A stretch of 64,000 nt of DNA from positions 1 through 64,000 of the forward strand of contig NZ_JACYXF010000012.1 in the NCBI RefSeq assembly GCF_015352985.1, read 5' to 3'. The translations under genes and the position numbers were made by a program. Shown here piece after piece: positions 17,524 through 28,998 of this stretch. Position 1 is the stretch's first letter; every line of letters begins with the position of its first letter. The notes under the pieces are model-generated. The model saw only the letters and a program-made list of their open reading frames with translations, searched no databases and was not told the DNA's origin. Source of the DNA: Noviherbaspirillum malthae (GTDB lineage: Bacteria > Pseudomonadota > Gammaproteobacteria > Burkholderiales > Burkholderiaceae_D).

Positions 17524-18354
17524 TTAATACTTGATGTTCTTGAATTCGCGCGTACGTTCAGTCAACGCAATCTCGACCGGCAGGCGCTCCATGCTGGAAG
17601 CGCCGTAGAACCCGTTGCATTCGCGGCATTCGCCAAGGATGAATTGCGCATCGGCCGGCGTCGCGATCGGCCCGCCATGGCACAGCACGATCACGTCAGG
17701 ATTGACGCGCCGCGCCGCGGCAGCCCACGCCTGTATTCGGGGAACGCACTCGGCCAGGCCTAGCGCCGTTTCCGCACCGATCGCACCGCCGGTGGTGAGG
17801 CCGAGATGGCAGACCACGATGTCGGCACCGGCGCGGGCCATGTCGGCTGCATTGCCCTCGCTGAATACGTAAGGCGTGGTCAGCAGGTCGAGTTCCCGGG
17901 CCTTGCGCACCAGATCGACTTCCAAGCCGTAACCCATGCCGGTTTCCTCAAGATTTGCCCGGAAGCTGCCGTCGATGAGCCCGACGGTCGGAAAGTTCTG
18001 GATGCCGGAAAATCCGAGATCGATCAGGCTGCGCAGGAATGGCTCCGGAATCATGAACGGGTCCGTGCCGTTGACACCGGCCAGTACCGGCGTGTGCCTG
18101 ACCACCGGCAAGACTTCATGCGCCATTTCCACCACGATCTCATTGGCATTGCCGTAGGCCAGAAGTCCGGCCAGCGAGCCGCGACCGGCCATGCGGTAGC
18201 GCCCGGAGTTATAGATCACGATCAGGTCGATGCCGCCGGCTTCCTCGCATCTTGCCGACAGTCCGGTGCCGGCGCCGCCGCCGACAATCGGTTCGCCGCG
18301 TTCGATCATTGCACGAAACCTGGCCAGGATCCGTTGCCGTTCGATTCTTGCCAT
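17524..18354 (-). CDS. PEP_hydrolase-family TIM-barrel protein (Tm-1 C-terminal domain homologue)
   Basis: 276 residues from ATG at 18354, which follows AGGAGAGGAT; the frame stays open to 18414 inside the upstream gene but has no start signal there. Family wording includes [52 protein letters not shown] and C-H-G-G-P-I. The family (pfam09370) is a TIM barrel of uncertain chemistry, in spite of its name. In plant Tm-1 virus-resistance proteins this domain is joined behind a UPF0261 domain. Here the UPF0261 domain is encoded by the gene directly upstream, 8 bases away, so the two products very likely act together. Confidence 0.85.
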   Translation of the reverse strand: MARIERQRILARFRAMIERGEPIVGGGAGTGLSARCEEAGGIDLIVIYNSGRYRMAGRGSLAGLLAYGNANEIVVEMAHEVLPVVRHTPVLAGVNGTDPFMIPEPFLRSLIDLGFSGIQNFPTVGLIDGSFRANLEETGMGYGLEVDLVRKARELDLLTTPYVFSEGNAADMARAGADIVVCHLGLTTGGAIGAETALGLAECVPRIQAWAAAARRVNPDVIVLCHGGPIATPADAQFILGECRECNGFYGASSMERLPVEIALTERTREFKNIKY

Positions 18355-18362
18355 ATCCTCTC

Positions 18363-20646
<2,284 letters not shown>

Positions 20647-20666
<20 letters not shown>

Positions 20667-21447
20667 GCTCTCCCATGTAGATTGCCTGCACCTGCGGGTT
20701 GTCTTCGATCTCTTGCGGCGTTCCGTGGCACAGCACGCGCCCGTTATGCATGACCGTGACGCGCTCGACCACGTTGAGCGCAATCTCCAGGTCGTGTTCG
20801 ATGATGACGAAACCGATGTGCTGCGGCAGGCCCTTCAACAGCGCGACCAGTTCCTTGCGCTCGGCCGGCGACAGTCCCGCGGCCGGTTCGTCGAACAGGA
20901 TCAGGCGCGGCGCTCCGGCCAACGCCATGCCGATCTCAAGCTGGCGCTGCTGGCCATGCGACAGTTCCGACACTGGCGCATCGGCCAGATGCGCGAGGCG
21001 CGCATGCTCGAGCAGGTCCCTTGCCGACACCGCGCTGGCGTCGTCCATCCTCGGACGGATAAAACTGAAGCGACCGCGGTTGATGCCGCGAACGGCCAGA
21101 AACAGATTGTCTCGTACCGTCAGATCGCGAAACAGCAGCGACGACTGATAGGTCCGGCGGAGCCCGCGCCGGATACGCTCCTGCGGCGGCAGCACGGTCA
21201 CATCCTCGCCGAACAGCAGCACTCGTCCTGCGGTCGGCAGGAAGTCGCCTGTGATGGTGTTAAACAGCGAGGTCTTGCCGGCACCGTTCGAGCCCAGTAC
21301 CGCATAGCGCTCGCCGGCGGCGACGTTGAATGAGACGTCATCGATGGCCTTGAGCGCACCGAAGCTGCGCGAGACGCCGTGCAGTTCGAGGGCATTGCCG
21401 GAATTGAATCCGGTTGCCGCTCGGGTTGCAATGCTGGTTGCATTCAT
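20647..21447 (-). CDS. LivG-type ABC transporter ATP-binding protein
   Basis: 266 residues. Walker [10 protein letters not shown], signature [12 protein letters not shown], Walker [14 protein letters not shown] and switch H (I-I-E-H-D-L). The signature Q-Q-R-Q-L-E and C-terminal A-I-Y-M-G-E are typical of LivG. It works with the LivF-Tm-1 fusion as the ATPase pair of a branched-chain-amino-acid-type importer. A hairpin separates it from the upstream livK gene. Its stop lies inside the next gene, so translation is coupled. Confidence 0.92.
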
Positions 21448-21493
21448 CGATTATGGTTCCGAATGGGTCCTGATCGCTTGGCACCGGCAATCC

Positions 21494-21520
21494 GCTACCC
21501 GCCGAGACACGGCGGGCAGC
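21494..21520 (-). promoter_or_regulatory. Intercistronic hairpin between livK-type and livG-type genes
   Basis: On the transcribed strand GCTGCCCGCCG pairs with CGGCGGGTAGC, a stem of 11 pairs including one G-U, around a 5-base loop. There is no U-tract. Such a hairpin after a binding-protein gene typically protects the upstream mRNA and causes partial termination, so more binding protein than ATPase is made. Confidence 0.6.
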
Positions 21521-21549
21521 GGCGCCGATGGTTCTGGTTGGTTCGCTGC

Positions 21550-22788
21550 TTACTTGCACTCGGGGTTGCTGCGGGAGCCGATGCCCATCTTCTGGAAGTC
21601 GTCGCGGCTCATGCCCAGCGTCTGGCCAACGTTGGGAGTGACCTTCACCACCTTGTTGTACAGATTTCCATCCGGTCCCTTGGCGACTTCAGTCAGGAAG
21701 ATGCTGGCCACGCCATTGCGGTTTTCATCTAGCTTGACATCGCCGGTGGGCGTTTTCAGCGTCATGGAGGCAAGCTGCTTGCCGAGCTGCGAGACGTCGC
21801 CCTTGGTGGCCTCGAGGCCGTTGAGCACCGCCTTGGTGTTGACATAGTAGGCATGGGCAAACAGACCCGGGGTCGGATAGGCATCCTTGAAGCTGGCTTT
21901 CTGGTAGGAAGCCACGAATTTCTTCCAGTCGGCATTGTCCCAGTTGTCGGCGATCGGCCCGGCGGCCGGCGTGCCGACGAGGCCATCCCGGCGCTTGCCT
22001 TTGTAGCCGAGTACGGTCTGGTCGACGGTGATGGAGCCGGCGATGAACGGCTTGTTGCCGCCGGCCTGCTCGTACTGCGAGAAGAAGTTGACCGCATCCG
22101 AGCCGCCCAGCACGACATAGATGGCATCGATATCGTTCGGCAGCTTGGCAATGACCGAGGAGTAGTCCTTGGTGCCGAGCGGCACCCACTGCTTGTCCAC
22201 CACCTTTCCGCCCACCTTGCAGAACTCGGCCATGAAGCCCTGCACTTGGGAATACGGGAAGGCATAGTCTTCGGCCACGACCGCCACCTTCTTGTAGCCC
22301 TTCTGGTAGGAGTAGGAACCAAGACCGTAGGACCACTGGGCGCCGTCGGTCGTGAAACGGAAGAAGTTGGGTGAAGGATCGGACAGCGTTGTCTGCTGGG
22401 CCGCCGAGGAGCCATTGACGAAAATCACGTTGGGCTGGGTCTTGGCATAGTCCTTGATGGCGATGCCCTCGGAGCCCGACAGCGGTCCGATCAGTATCTG
22501 CACCTTGTCCTGCTCGACCAGCTTGCGGGCGGCGTTGACGGCCACGTCAGGCTTGCCGTTGGAAGACGCACGGACCACCTCGATCTTCTTGCCGCCGGCG
22601 CTGAAATTATGTTCCTTCATCGCCAGCTCCATGCCGCGCATGCCATCCTGGCCCGATACCGCGAGAGCGCCTTCGAGAGTGGCGAGTACGCCAACCTTGA
22701 TCACCTCCTGGGCCTGAACCGACATGCCGATGCCGGCCAGCGACAGGGCAAGGACCGTGGCGCGCAATGTTTCAATTTGCAGATTCAT
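21550..22788 (-). CDS. LivK-type periplasmic substrate-binding protein
   Basis: 412 residues. Signal peptide ends VQA-QEVIKVG. The type I periplasmic-binding fold shows K-V-G-V-L-A-T-L-E-G, a helix with G-x-x-G-x-x-L-A-x-x-E, L-I-G-P-L-S-G-S-E-G and V-A-V-V-A-E-D-Y-A-F. Proteins of this branch bind amino acids, amides, urea or aromatic acids. ATG at 22788 follows AGGAGAC. It is the receptor of the LivHM / LivG / LivF-Tm-1 transporter. The presence of hydrolases in the same operon argues for an unusual solute, not leucine. Confidence 0.92.
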   Translation of the reverse strand: MNLQIETLRATVLALSLAGIGMSVQAQEVIKVGVLATLEGALAVSGQDGMRGMELAMKEHNFSAGGKKIEVVRASSNGKPDVAVNAARKLVEQDKVQILIGPLSGSEGIAIKDYAKTQPNVIFVNGSSAAQQTTLSDPSPNFFRFTTDGAQWSYGLGSYSYQKGYKKVAVVAEDYAFPYSQVQGFMAEFCKVGGKVVDKQWVPLGTKDYSSVIAKLPNDIDAIYVVLGGSDAVNFFSQYEQAGGNKPFIAGSITVDQTVLGYKGKRRDGLVGTPAAGPIADNWDNADWKKFVASYQKASFKDAYPTPGLFAHAYYVNTKAVLNGLEATKGDVSQLGKQLASMTLKTPTGDVKLDENRNGVASIFLTEVAKGPDGNLYNKVVKVTPNVGQTLGMSRDDFQKMGIGSRSNPECK

Positions 22789-22824
22789 CTTTCGTCTCCT
22801 GGTTTTGGTTATGGAAAGCTCACC

Positions 22825-23946
22825 CTATCGCTTGGTGGCCGGGTGAAGGTAGCCACGCGCCCGATGCCACAATCCAAGCAGGCCATCAGGGGAAAACAGC
22901 ACAATCAGCAGGAAGGCGCCGCCGATCACGAGGTTGAAGCGCTCGCGGTCGATCAGGTCGATCGCAAAGTTCTGAAGCAGCACGAACACCAGTGCGCCAA
23001 TGAAGGGTCCGATCGGATGACGCATGCCTCCCAGCACGGCGACGATCAAAATGTTGATCAGGGCGTCGGCACCGATGGTGCCTGGAGAAATGGCGGCGTT
23101 GTACCAGACCAGCAGCACGCCGCCGATACCGGCGAGCAGGCCGGCGAAGGCATGTGCCGCTACACGGTGCGCCGTCACGTCGAACCCCAGCGCCCGCATG
23201 CGGCGGGCATTGTCGCGCACGCCCTGCAGCGCCATTCCGAACGGTGCCCGAACGAGATACTTGACCGCCGCATATGCGCCCAGTGCCAGCGCCAGAGAAA
23301 GATAAAAGAATGGAATGGGATCACGCAGGCTGATGCCGCCAATCATCGGGGCGGTGACGCGCGAAAATCCCTGGAAACCGTTGAACACGGTATGGTTCTG
23401 CTGTGCCAGGTAAAACATGGCGACGCCGATGGCCAGCGTGATCATGATGGTGTAGATACCGTCGGTGCGCACCGAGATCATGCCGATCAGGGTGGCGACA
23501 ATGACGGCCAGCACCACGCCCGTCAGCGCTGCGAGCCACCACGGCCAGCCCAAGCTGATGTGACTTACCGCCGACTGCCCGAAGATGGCCACGGCATAGC
23601 CGGCGATGCCGGCCACGGTCATCTGCGACAGGCTGACCATGCCGCCGTAGCCTGCCAGAAAAGCGAGAGACAGGCCGATGATGCCCAGCACCAGTGCCTG
23701 ACCTGCAACCTGGAAGGTGAAGAAAGAGGAAGCCACCCAGGGATATACCGCAAGCGCGACCAGTACCACGGCATAGCGCAACGCCTGCATTGATCGCCGC
23801 GGTCCTGCCGGGGATGCCACTGCGGATGCCGGCGTGGCGGCAGCGAGCTTCAGGTGCGGCCGGGCCGCGGTTCTTGATGCTGCGGATTGCTCATGCCGCG
23901 TCGCCGGGACCGTGCTGGTGGCGTGCCGCCATTTGTTTGCGCTCAT
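22825..23946 (-). CDS. LivM-type ABC transporter permease
   Basis: 373 residues from ATG at 23946, which overlaps the livH stop by 4 bases (ATGA). A long open frame upstream in the same register is only a shadow of livH. After a polar 50-residue N-terminal extension come 8-9 membrane segments and the LivM blocks G-Y-G-G-M-V-S-L-S-Q, R-T-D-G-I-Y-T-I-M-I-T-L-A, D-N-A-R-R-M-R-A-L-G-F-D and L-G-G-M-R-H-P-I-G-P-F-I-G-A. It forms the channel with LivH. Confidence 0.92.
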   Translation of the reverse strand: MSANKWRHATSTVPATRHEQSAASRTAARPHLKLAAATPASAVASPAGPRRSMQALRYAVVLVALAVYPWVASSFFTFQVAGQALVLGIIGLSLAFLAGYGGMVSLSQMTVAGIAGYAVAIFGQSAVSHISLGWPWWLAALTGVVLAVIVATLIGMISVRTDGIYTIMITLAIGVAMFYLAQQNHTVFNGFQGFSRVTAPMIGGISLRDPIPFFYLSLALALGAYAAVKYLVRAPFGMALQGVRDNARRMRALGFDVTAHRVAAHAFAGLLAGIGGVLLVWYNAAISPGTIGADALINILIVAVLGGMRHPIGPFIGALVFVLLQNFAIDLIDRERFNLVIGGAFLLIVLFSPDGLLGLWHRARGYLHPATKR

Positions 23947-24908
23947 GCTTTTTTCCCCATCAGTCCCTGCGGACGGAAGGCCAGCACCACCACCATGATG
24001 ATGAAGGTGAACACCACGCCGTAGGTGGGTGCGTAGGCCATGCCCATGGTTTCGGCGATGCCGATCAGCAGCGCGCCGACCGCCGCGCCGCTGATGCTGC
24101 CCATGCCGCCGACGATGACCACGATCAGCGAAGCCAGCAGATAGCGGGTGTCTTCGCCGGGCGCGATCGACAGCGCGGTGCCGCCGATGACGCCGGCCGC
24201 CCCCGCCAGCCCGGCCCCGATGGCAAACGTCAGCGCAAAAATCCGCTGCACGTTGACGCCGCTGGCCGAGAGCATTCGCTTGTCGTCGACACCGGCGCGT
24301 ATCATCATGCCGATGTGGGTGCGGTTGAGAAACAGCCACAGCACCAATCCCACCGCGACCGCCGCCAGCAGCACCAGCAGGCGGTAGCCCGGATAGGCAT
24401 TGATGATCGGCAGAGGTACCGGAAACTGCGTCCACTCCGGCGGGTCGAACTGGTAGGTGTCGCCGCCCCAGATCCACAGGTAGATGTCGGCCAGCACGAT
24501 CGAAATGCCGATGGTGACCATGGTCTGGCGCAGGTCTTGTCCATCCATGTGGCGCAGGACGAGAACCTGCAGGAGCAGGCCTGCCAGCGCCGCGAACAGA
24601 AATCCGGCGGCGACCGCCAATAACCATGATCCCGAGGCGTCGCCGACGCTGTAACCGACATAGGCGCCCATCAGGTAGAGCGAGCCGTGCGCGAGATTGA
24701 CATTGCGCATCAGGCCGAACACCAGCGTAAAGCCGCTCGCCACCAGGAAGTAGAGCGCAGCCAGCGTCAGGCCATTGAGCAGCGAAAGGATGAACAGCTT
24801 GGGCTGGGTGGATAGCGCCAGGATGGACAGTGCCAGCAGCGGGATACCGATCACTGCCGCTGCCGCCAGCGTCGACGTACGCGGCATCGAGGCTTGGGCG
24901 AGCCTCAT
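23943..24908 (-). CDS. LivH-type ABC transporter permease
   Basis: 321 residues from ATG at 24908, overlapping the amidohydrolase stop by 4 bases. About eight membrane segments; LivH blocks L-N-G-L-T-L-A-A-L-Y-F-L-V-A-S-G-F-T-L-V-F-G, R-N-V-N-L-A-H-G-S, G-x-D-x-x-x-x-x-x-x-G-V-N-V, and V-G-G-M-G-S-I-S-G-A-x-x-G-A-L-L-I-G. It is the second permease of the importer. The chain of ATGA overlaps (amidohydrolase, livH, livM) shows that enzyme and transporter are made from one message. Confidence 0.92.
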   Translation of the reverse strand: MRLAQASMPRTSTLAAAAVIGIPLLALSILALSTQPKLFILSLLNGLTLAALYFLVASGFTLVFGLMRNVNLAHGSLYLMGAYVGYSVGDASGSWLLAVAAGFLFAALAGLLLQVLVLRHMDGQDLRQTMVTIGISIVLADIYLWIWGGDTYQFDPPEWTQFPVPLPIINAYPGYRLLVLLAAVAVGLVLWLFLNRTHIGMMIRAGVDDKRMLSASGVNVQRIFALTFAIGAGLAGAAGVIGGTALSIAPGEDTRYLLASLIVVIVGGMGSISGAAVGALLIGIAETMGMAYAPTYGVVFTFIIMVVVLAFRPQGLMGKKA

Positions 24909-26200
24909 GCGTAAGCCGCCCAGCGCGAGGTGGACGTGCTGCGGGCACTGCGGATTGCCGGCGCCTTGTGGAACTCGCCATCCTTCATCACCGCCAGGAT
25001 GCGCTCCGGATCCTGCAATATGCGGATATCCGCCAGCGGGTCGCCGTCGATGAGAAGCATGTCGGCCAGGTAGCCCTCCTTGACCTGTCCCAGTTCGTTC
25101 GGCCGCATCATCATCTCGCCGCCGAACTTGGTCGCCGAGAGCAGCGCTTCCATCGTGGAAAAGCCGAGGTATTTGACGAAGTACTCCAGGTCGCGTGCAT
25201 TGGTGCCATGCTTGATCCAGGCAAAGCCATAATCGCCCCCCGGCAGGATGCGCACGCCGCGCTTGTGGATTTTTTTCATCGACTCGATGGCATGTTCCAG
25301 CTCGCGGTGGTAGCCCATTTCCTTGGCGGCCTCCGGGGTGATGCCGTACTCGCTGGCGTTGTAGCTGGTATTGATCAGCCAAGCCAGACCGGGCGCCACG
25401 AACACGCGGTGCTTGTTGGCTTCCAACATGTCCAGCGCCTCTTCATCCGTAAAGCTGGCGTGGTAGATCACTTCGATGCCGTGACGGATGCACTGCTTGA
25501 TCGATTCGCAGGAACGGGCATGCGCTGCGACGCGCTTGCCGTGCCTGCGCGCCTCTTCGACCAGCGCTGCGATCTCGGGGTCGGTGAACGGGCTGGATTC
25601 GGCCGAGCTTCCGGCGATGTATTCGCCGGAAAGATTGATCTTGAGCGAATCGACGCCATGCTTGATGAAGGTACGTGCGACCTTGCGCATTTCGTCGGCG
25701 CCGGTTGCCACGCAGCCGAAGCTCAGCTCCGGATACGGCAAGTGCGGGCGGGTTTCATCGCCGAGGCCGCCGATGGTGGTGATCTCCTGGCTGGCGGCCA
25801 GATAGCGGGGCCCGGGGAATTCGCCGGCTTCGATCGCATTGCGCAGCACTACGTCCAGCCGTGCCTTGGCGGTCGCCGCGCCGACGCAGGAGGTCCAGCC
25901 CATGTCCAGGTAACGTTTGGCCACGCGCACGCACCAGAGAATGTGTTCTTCCGGCGGCATCATCTGGATCGCCGACAGCGAAGGCTGGTCGTTCCAGGCG
26001 AAATGAGTGTGGGCCTCGGTCATGCCCGGCATCAGGAAGGCGCCGGCGCCGTCGATCACGGTAACGTCGCCGGGATGGAACGTCCGCGCGCTGCGAGCGA
26101 TGCGGGTGATGCGCTTTCCCTCGACCAGCACTTCGCCGCTGTAGGGCTGGGTGCCGCTGCCGTCGAAGATGCGCACATTCGTGAACAGTACATTGGCCAT
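24905..26200 (-). CDS. Metal-dependent amidohydrolase (imidazolonepropionase-like family)
   Basis: 431 residues. The beta-sandwich start F-T-N-V-R-I-F-D-G leads to P-G-M-T-E-A-H-T-H-F, where the two His bind metal. Further ligand candidates are H in A-A-H-A-R-S, H in Y-H-A-S-F and D in G-G-D-Y-G. The end L-G-Q-V-K-E-G-Y-L-A-D-M-L-L-I-D-G-D-P-L is the usual C-terminal sheet. No signal peptide. Family members hydrolyse cyclic amides, peptides, carbamates or lactones. Coupled to livH, it probably opens the imported compound. The substrate cannot be told from sequence. Confidence 0.88.
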   Translation of the reverse strand: MANVLFTNVRIFDGSGTQPYSGEVLVEGKRITRIARSARTFHPGDVTVIDGAGAFLMPGMTEAHTHFAWNDQPSLSAIQMMPPEEHILWCVRVAKRYLDMGWTSCVGAATAKARLDVVLRNAIEAGEFPGPRYLAASQEITTIGGLGDETRPHLPYPELSFGCVATGADEMRKVARTFIKHGVDSLKINLSGEYIAGSSAESSPFTDPEIAALVEEARRHGKRVAAHARSCESIKQCIRHGIEVIYHASFTDEEALDMLEANKHRVFVAPGLAWLINTSYNASEYGITPEAAKEMGYHRELEHAIESMKKIHKRGVRILPGGDYGFAWIKHGTNARDLEYFVKYLGFSTMEALLSATKFGGEMMMRPNELGQVKEGYLADMLLIDGDPLADIRILQDPERILAVMKDGEFHKAPAIRSARSTSTSRWAAYA

Positions 26201-26253
26201 GCTTGTCTCCTTGTCGGTGTTTTATGCTGCCTGCGGCTGCTGCCCGGAAATAC

Positions 26254-27039
26254 TCAGAAACGCCCGGCGTGGAAGTCCCTCAGGTCGCGCAGGCACTCCT
26301 CCGGCCGCTCAAAGGTGGTCCAGTGCCCGCATTGCGGATAGATAACGGTACGGCTGCCGGCGATGCGTTCGCCAATGGCACGCACCGACTGCGGCGGCGC
26401 GACCGCGTCTTCGTCGCCGGTAATCAGCAGTGTCGGACAGTCGATCTGCTCTACCGGCGGCGCAACGGCCTCTGCCAAGGCTTCGCAGCTGCGTGCATAG
26501 CCCTCGGGGTCCTGGCGCATCACGCTTTCGCGCACCATGGCCACCGTGACCGGCTGCTCGCGCCTGGTGCGGGCTGACAATGCGGCCCCGACAATGGCAT
26601 CCGCGATCTCCTGCATCGCCGCAGCTCCGCCTTCGCGTGCCTTGGCGGCACGGGCGCGGATGTTCGGGCGCGCGCCGTCCGGCGGACACAGCATCGGACC
26701 GAACAGCGCCAAGCTGCGTACCAGGCGCGGCTCCATGACGGCCGCCTGAAAGCAGACGATGCTGCCCAGCGAATGGCCAAGGAAACGGGCGCCGGTGATG
26801 TCAAGACGCCGGCAGACCTCGATCACGCTCTCGGCCAGGCGCTCGATCGACAAGGGCCCCTCCACCCGGGCGGAACGCGCACTGCCCGGCATGTCGATGC
26901 GGACCCGGCGCATCCCTGCCAGAGCCTGCTCGACCGGCGTCCAGTTGTTGGATGAGCCGCCCAAGCCGTGGATGCACACCACCGGCTCGCCTTCGCCTTC
27001 GACTTCCACGGCGATGCGGTCAAAGAATGTCGTCGTCAT
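26254..27039 (-). CDS. Alpha/beta hydrolase, first of a tandem pair
   Basis: 261 residues. Oxyanion H-G-L-G-G-S-S-N-N-W, nucleophile elbow G-H-S-L-G-S, acid in T-G-D-E-D-A-V-A-P and catalytic His in Q-C-G-H-W. The layout is that of 3-oxoadipate enol-lactonase or meta-cleavage-product hydrolases. It is paralogous to the next gene and identical in length. ATG at 27039 follows a GAGCAAGC-like weak ribosome site. Part of the hydrolase-transporter operon. Confidence 0.88.
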   Translation of the reverse strand: MTTTFFDRIAVEVEGEGEPVVCIHGLGGSSNNWTPVEQALAGMRRVRIDMPGSARSARVEGPLSIERLAESVIEVCRRLDITGARFLGHSLGSIVCFQAAVMEPRLVRSLALFGPMLCPPDGARPNIRARAAKAREGGAAAMQEIADAIVGAALSARTRREQPVTVAMVRESVMRQDPEGYARSCEALAEAVAPPVEQIDCPTLLITGDEDAVAPPQSVRAIGERIAGSRTVIYPQCGHWTTFERPEECLRDLRDFHAGRF

Positions 27040-27080
27040 CGGCTTGCTCTTTCAATGAGAAGTTTTTCGGCATCGGATAT

Positions 27081-27866
27081 TCATGCGGCCATGCGCAGGA
27101 AGCTGTTGAGTTCGGCTCCGCAATGGACCGGCTTTTCGAAGGTCGGCCAGTGACCGCATCCCGCCAGCACCACCACGCGACTGGATCGGATGCGCGCCGC
27201 CATTTCCTTTACGGCCGCCACGGGAGCCACGCCGTCCTGATCGCCGGTGACCAGCAGGGTCGGCACTCCGATGCGCTCAATGGCTGCAGGCTGGGCGCTT
27301 GCCAGCGCCAGGCAACTTTGCGCATACCCCTGCGGCGACTGGCGCATGACGCTTTCCCTGACTAGTGCAACTGCAGCCGGCTGCTCGGCCCGGGTTTCCT
27401 GGCTGGTGGCCGCGGCGACGATGGCGTCGGCAATTTCCTGCATGGCTGGCAGGCCACCGCTGCCGGCCTTGGCCGCGCGGGCAATGATGTTGGGCCGTGC
27501 CGCGTCCGGCGGGCAGGTCAGAGGGCCGAACAGCGCCAGGCTCAGCACCAGCTGCGGATACCGGATCGCGAGGTGCTGGCAGACGATCGTGCCCATCGAA
27601 TGTCCGATGAAGTGGGCGCTGGAAATGCCCAGGTGCCGGCATACCGCCGCTACCGCCTCCACCATCTGCGCAATGCTCAAGGCAGTGTCGGCATTGGCTG
27701 AGCGGCCGCTCCCCGGAAGGTCGATGCGCACCACGCGATAGCCCTGCATCACCGGCAGCAGGGGCGTCCAGGTATTGCTGCTGCCGCCCAGGCCGTGCAC
27801 GCAGACAATGGCGGCCCCTTCGCCTTCTATCTCGACTGCGAGGTTGGTGATGATTTGCGTCGCCAT
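27081..27866 (-). CDS. Alpha/beta hydrolase, second of a tandem pair
   Basis: 261 residues from ATG at 27866; an upstream open stretch to 28013 overlaps the FAH gene and has no start signal. It matches its neighbour block by block: H-G-L-G-G-S-S-N-T-W, G-H-S-M-G-T, L-A-L-F-G-P-L-T-C-P-P-D, A-R-P-N-I-I-A-R-A-A-K, V-R-E-S-V-M-R-Q, T-G-D-Q-D-G-V-A-P and G-C-G-H-W. The pair arose by tandem duplication and has since diverged, so they may act on successive or related esters or lactones. Same operon. Confidence 0.88.
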   Translation of the reverse strand: MATQIITNLAVEIEGEGAAIVCVHGLGGSSNTWTPLLPVMQGYRVVRIDLPGSGRSANADTALSIAQMVEAVAAVCRHLGISSAHFIGHSMGTIVCQHLAIRYPQLVLSLALFGPLTCPPDAARPNIIARAAKAGSGGLPAMQEIADAIVAAATSQETRAEQPAAVALVRESVMRQSPQGYAQSCLALASAQPAAIERIGVPTLLVTGDQDGVAPVAAVKEMAARIRSSRVVVLAGCGHWPTFEKPVHCGAELNSFLRMAA

Positions 27867-27891
27867 GGTTTTCCTCTGCTGGAGTGCGGAA

Positions 27892-28764
27892 TCAGACAAA
27901 GCGGTTTTCAATGGCGCCGAGACCGTCGATCTCGATGCGCACCACATCGCCGGACTTGAGAAACCGGGGCGGCTGCAAGCCCATCCCGACCCCGGCAGGC
28001 GTGCCGGTGGCAATGACGTCGCCCGGATACAGGGTGATGCCGCGCGAGACGGTCTCGATCAGGGTCGGGATGTCGAAGATCAGATTCTCGGTCGGACCGT
28101 CCTGGCGCAGTTCGCCATTGACCCAGCAGCGCACGCGGGTCCGGGTGCCGTCGAGTTCATCGGCCGTCACAAGCCAGGGACCCATCGGGCAGAAATTGTC
28201 GAAGGACTTGCCCATGTCCCATTGCTGGTGCCGCATCTGCACGTCGCGGGCAGTCACGTCGTTGACGGCGGTATAGCCGAAGACATGCTGCATTGCGTCA
28301 GTGCGCCGGATGTTCTTGCCGCCGCGGCCGATCACCACCGCCAGTTCGGCCTCGTAGTCGATCGGCTCGGAAACCGCGGCGCCCGGCAGGCTGACGTCGT
28401 CATAAGGACCCACCACGCATTCCGGCACCTTGGTAAAGACAATCGGCCAGGACTCCGGATTGGCATCATTGCCCTTGAAGACAGATGCCTGCAATTCCTT
28501 TGCATGCGCATGGTAATTACGTCCAACGCACCAGATGTTGCGGCGCGGCACCGGAATCGGCGCCTCCAGCCTGACGGACGATATCTCCAGCGCCGGCCCC
28601 TCCGCCGGCGGCAATGCCTGCCCGGCTGCCGCCATCTCGATAATGGCCAATGCGCCGCGCTCGGCCTGTTCCTTTGACAAGGCCAGTGGTATTACCTTGG
28701 TCCGGTCTTCCGACACCAGGCCGACAAAACGCCGGCCGTCCACTCGATAACTTGCAATCCGCAT
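27892..28764 (-). CDS. Fumarylacetoacetate-hydrolase-family protein
   Basis: 290 residues from ATG at 28764, preceded by GGAAGGATGTAGGA. The N-terminal cap domain is followed by the FAH core: N-Y-H-A-H-A-K-E, the metal-binding E-A-E in I-D-Y-E-A-E-L-A-V-V-I-G, G-Y-T-A-V-N-D-V-T-A-R-D-V-Q and a G-D-V-I-A-T-G-T-P-A-G-V-G end. Family reactions are hydrolysis of acylpyruvates, hydration or decarboxylation of oxo-acids and isomerisation. It is the first gene of the leftward operon, 234 bases from the divergent AraC gene. Confidence 0.92.
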   Translation of the reverse strand: MRIASYRVDGRRFVGLVSEDRTKVIPLALSKEQAERGALAIIEMAAAGQALPPAEGPALEISSVRLEAPIPVPRRNIWCVGRNYHAHAKELQASVFKGNDANPESWPIVFTKVPECVVGPYDDVSLPGAAVSEPIDYEAELAVVIGRGGKNIRRTDAMQHVFGYTAVNDVTARDVQMRHQQWDMGKSFDNFCPMGPWLVTADELDGTRTRVRCWVNGELRQDGPTENLIFDIPTLIETVSRGITLYPGDVIATGTPAGVGMGLQPPRFLKSGDVVRIEIDGLGAIENRFV

Positions 28765-28911
28765 TCCTACATCCTTCCAGGATATTGTTGCCACCAAGGC
28801 AGGTTGCCAAGGCGCTGTTCAAGTGGATTCGAGTGTAGGAAGGGATTGCAAAAGCCGCTTATCGGCCCGTCGCTTGACTTATCCGGCCGTCTTCAGGCTT
28901 ATCGCTGAGTC

Positions 28912-28942
28912 TGATATCTTTTACGTGAATACGTGATATCAC
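28912..28942. promoter_or_regulatory. Symmetric site between the FAH operon and the AraC gene
   Basis: TGATATC (28912-28918) and GATATCA (28935-28941) form an inverted repeat, with TACGTGA directly repeated at 28922 and 28930 and the palindrome GTGATATCAC at 28933-28942. Direct repeats of this sort are common AraC-family binding sites. The location in the 234-base divergent promoter region supports control of both directions. Confidence 0.45.
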
Positions 28943-28998
28943 AAAAAAGTGTGGTTACAATCGGTCAACACGCCGCATAACGGCGGGAGGAGACAAGC

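Noticed and set aside
15987..17534. A 515-codon open frame on the plus strand opposite the flotillin-like gene
   Set aside because: It is the antisense shadow of a coiled-coil coding region with strong third-position GC; no start signal or family pattern.
22825..24981. A 718-codon reading of the livM frame extending through livH
   Set aside because: The upstream 340 codons are the out-of-frame reading of livH. The real livM starts at 23946 with an ATGA overlap.
23943..25382. Long livH reading frame extending into the amidohydrolase gene
   Set aside because: The first 158 codons are a shadow of the amidohydrolase; LivH homology starts at ATG 24908.
24830..26341. 503-codon plus-strand open frame opposite the amidohydrolase
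   Set aside because: Antisense of a gene with clear metal-binding motifs on the minus strand; Arg/His/Ala-rich and unlike any family.
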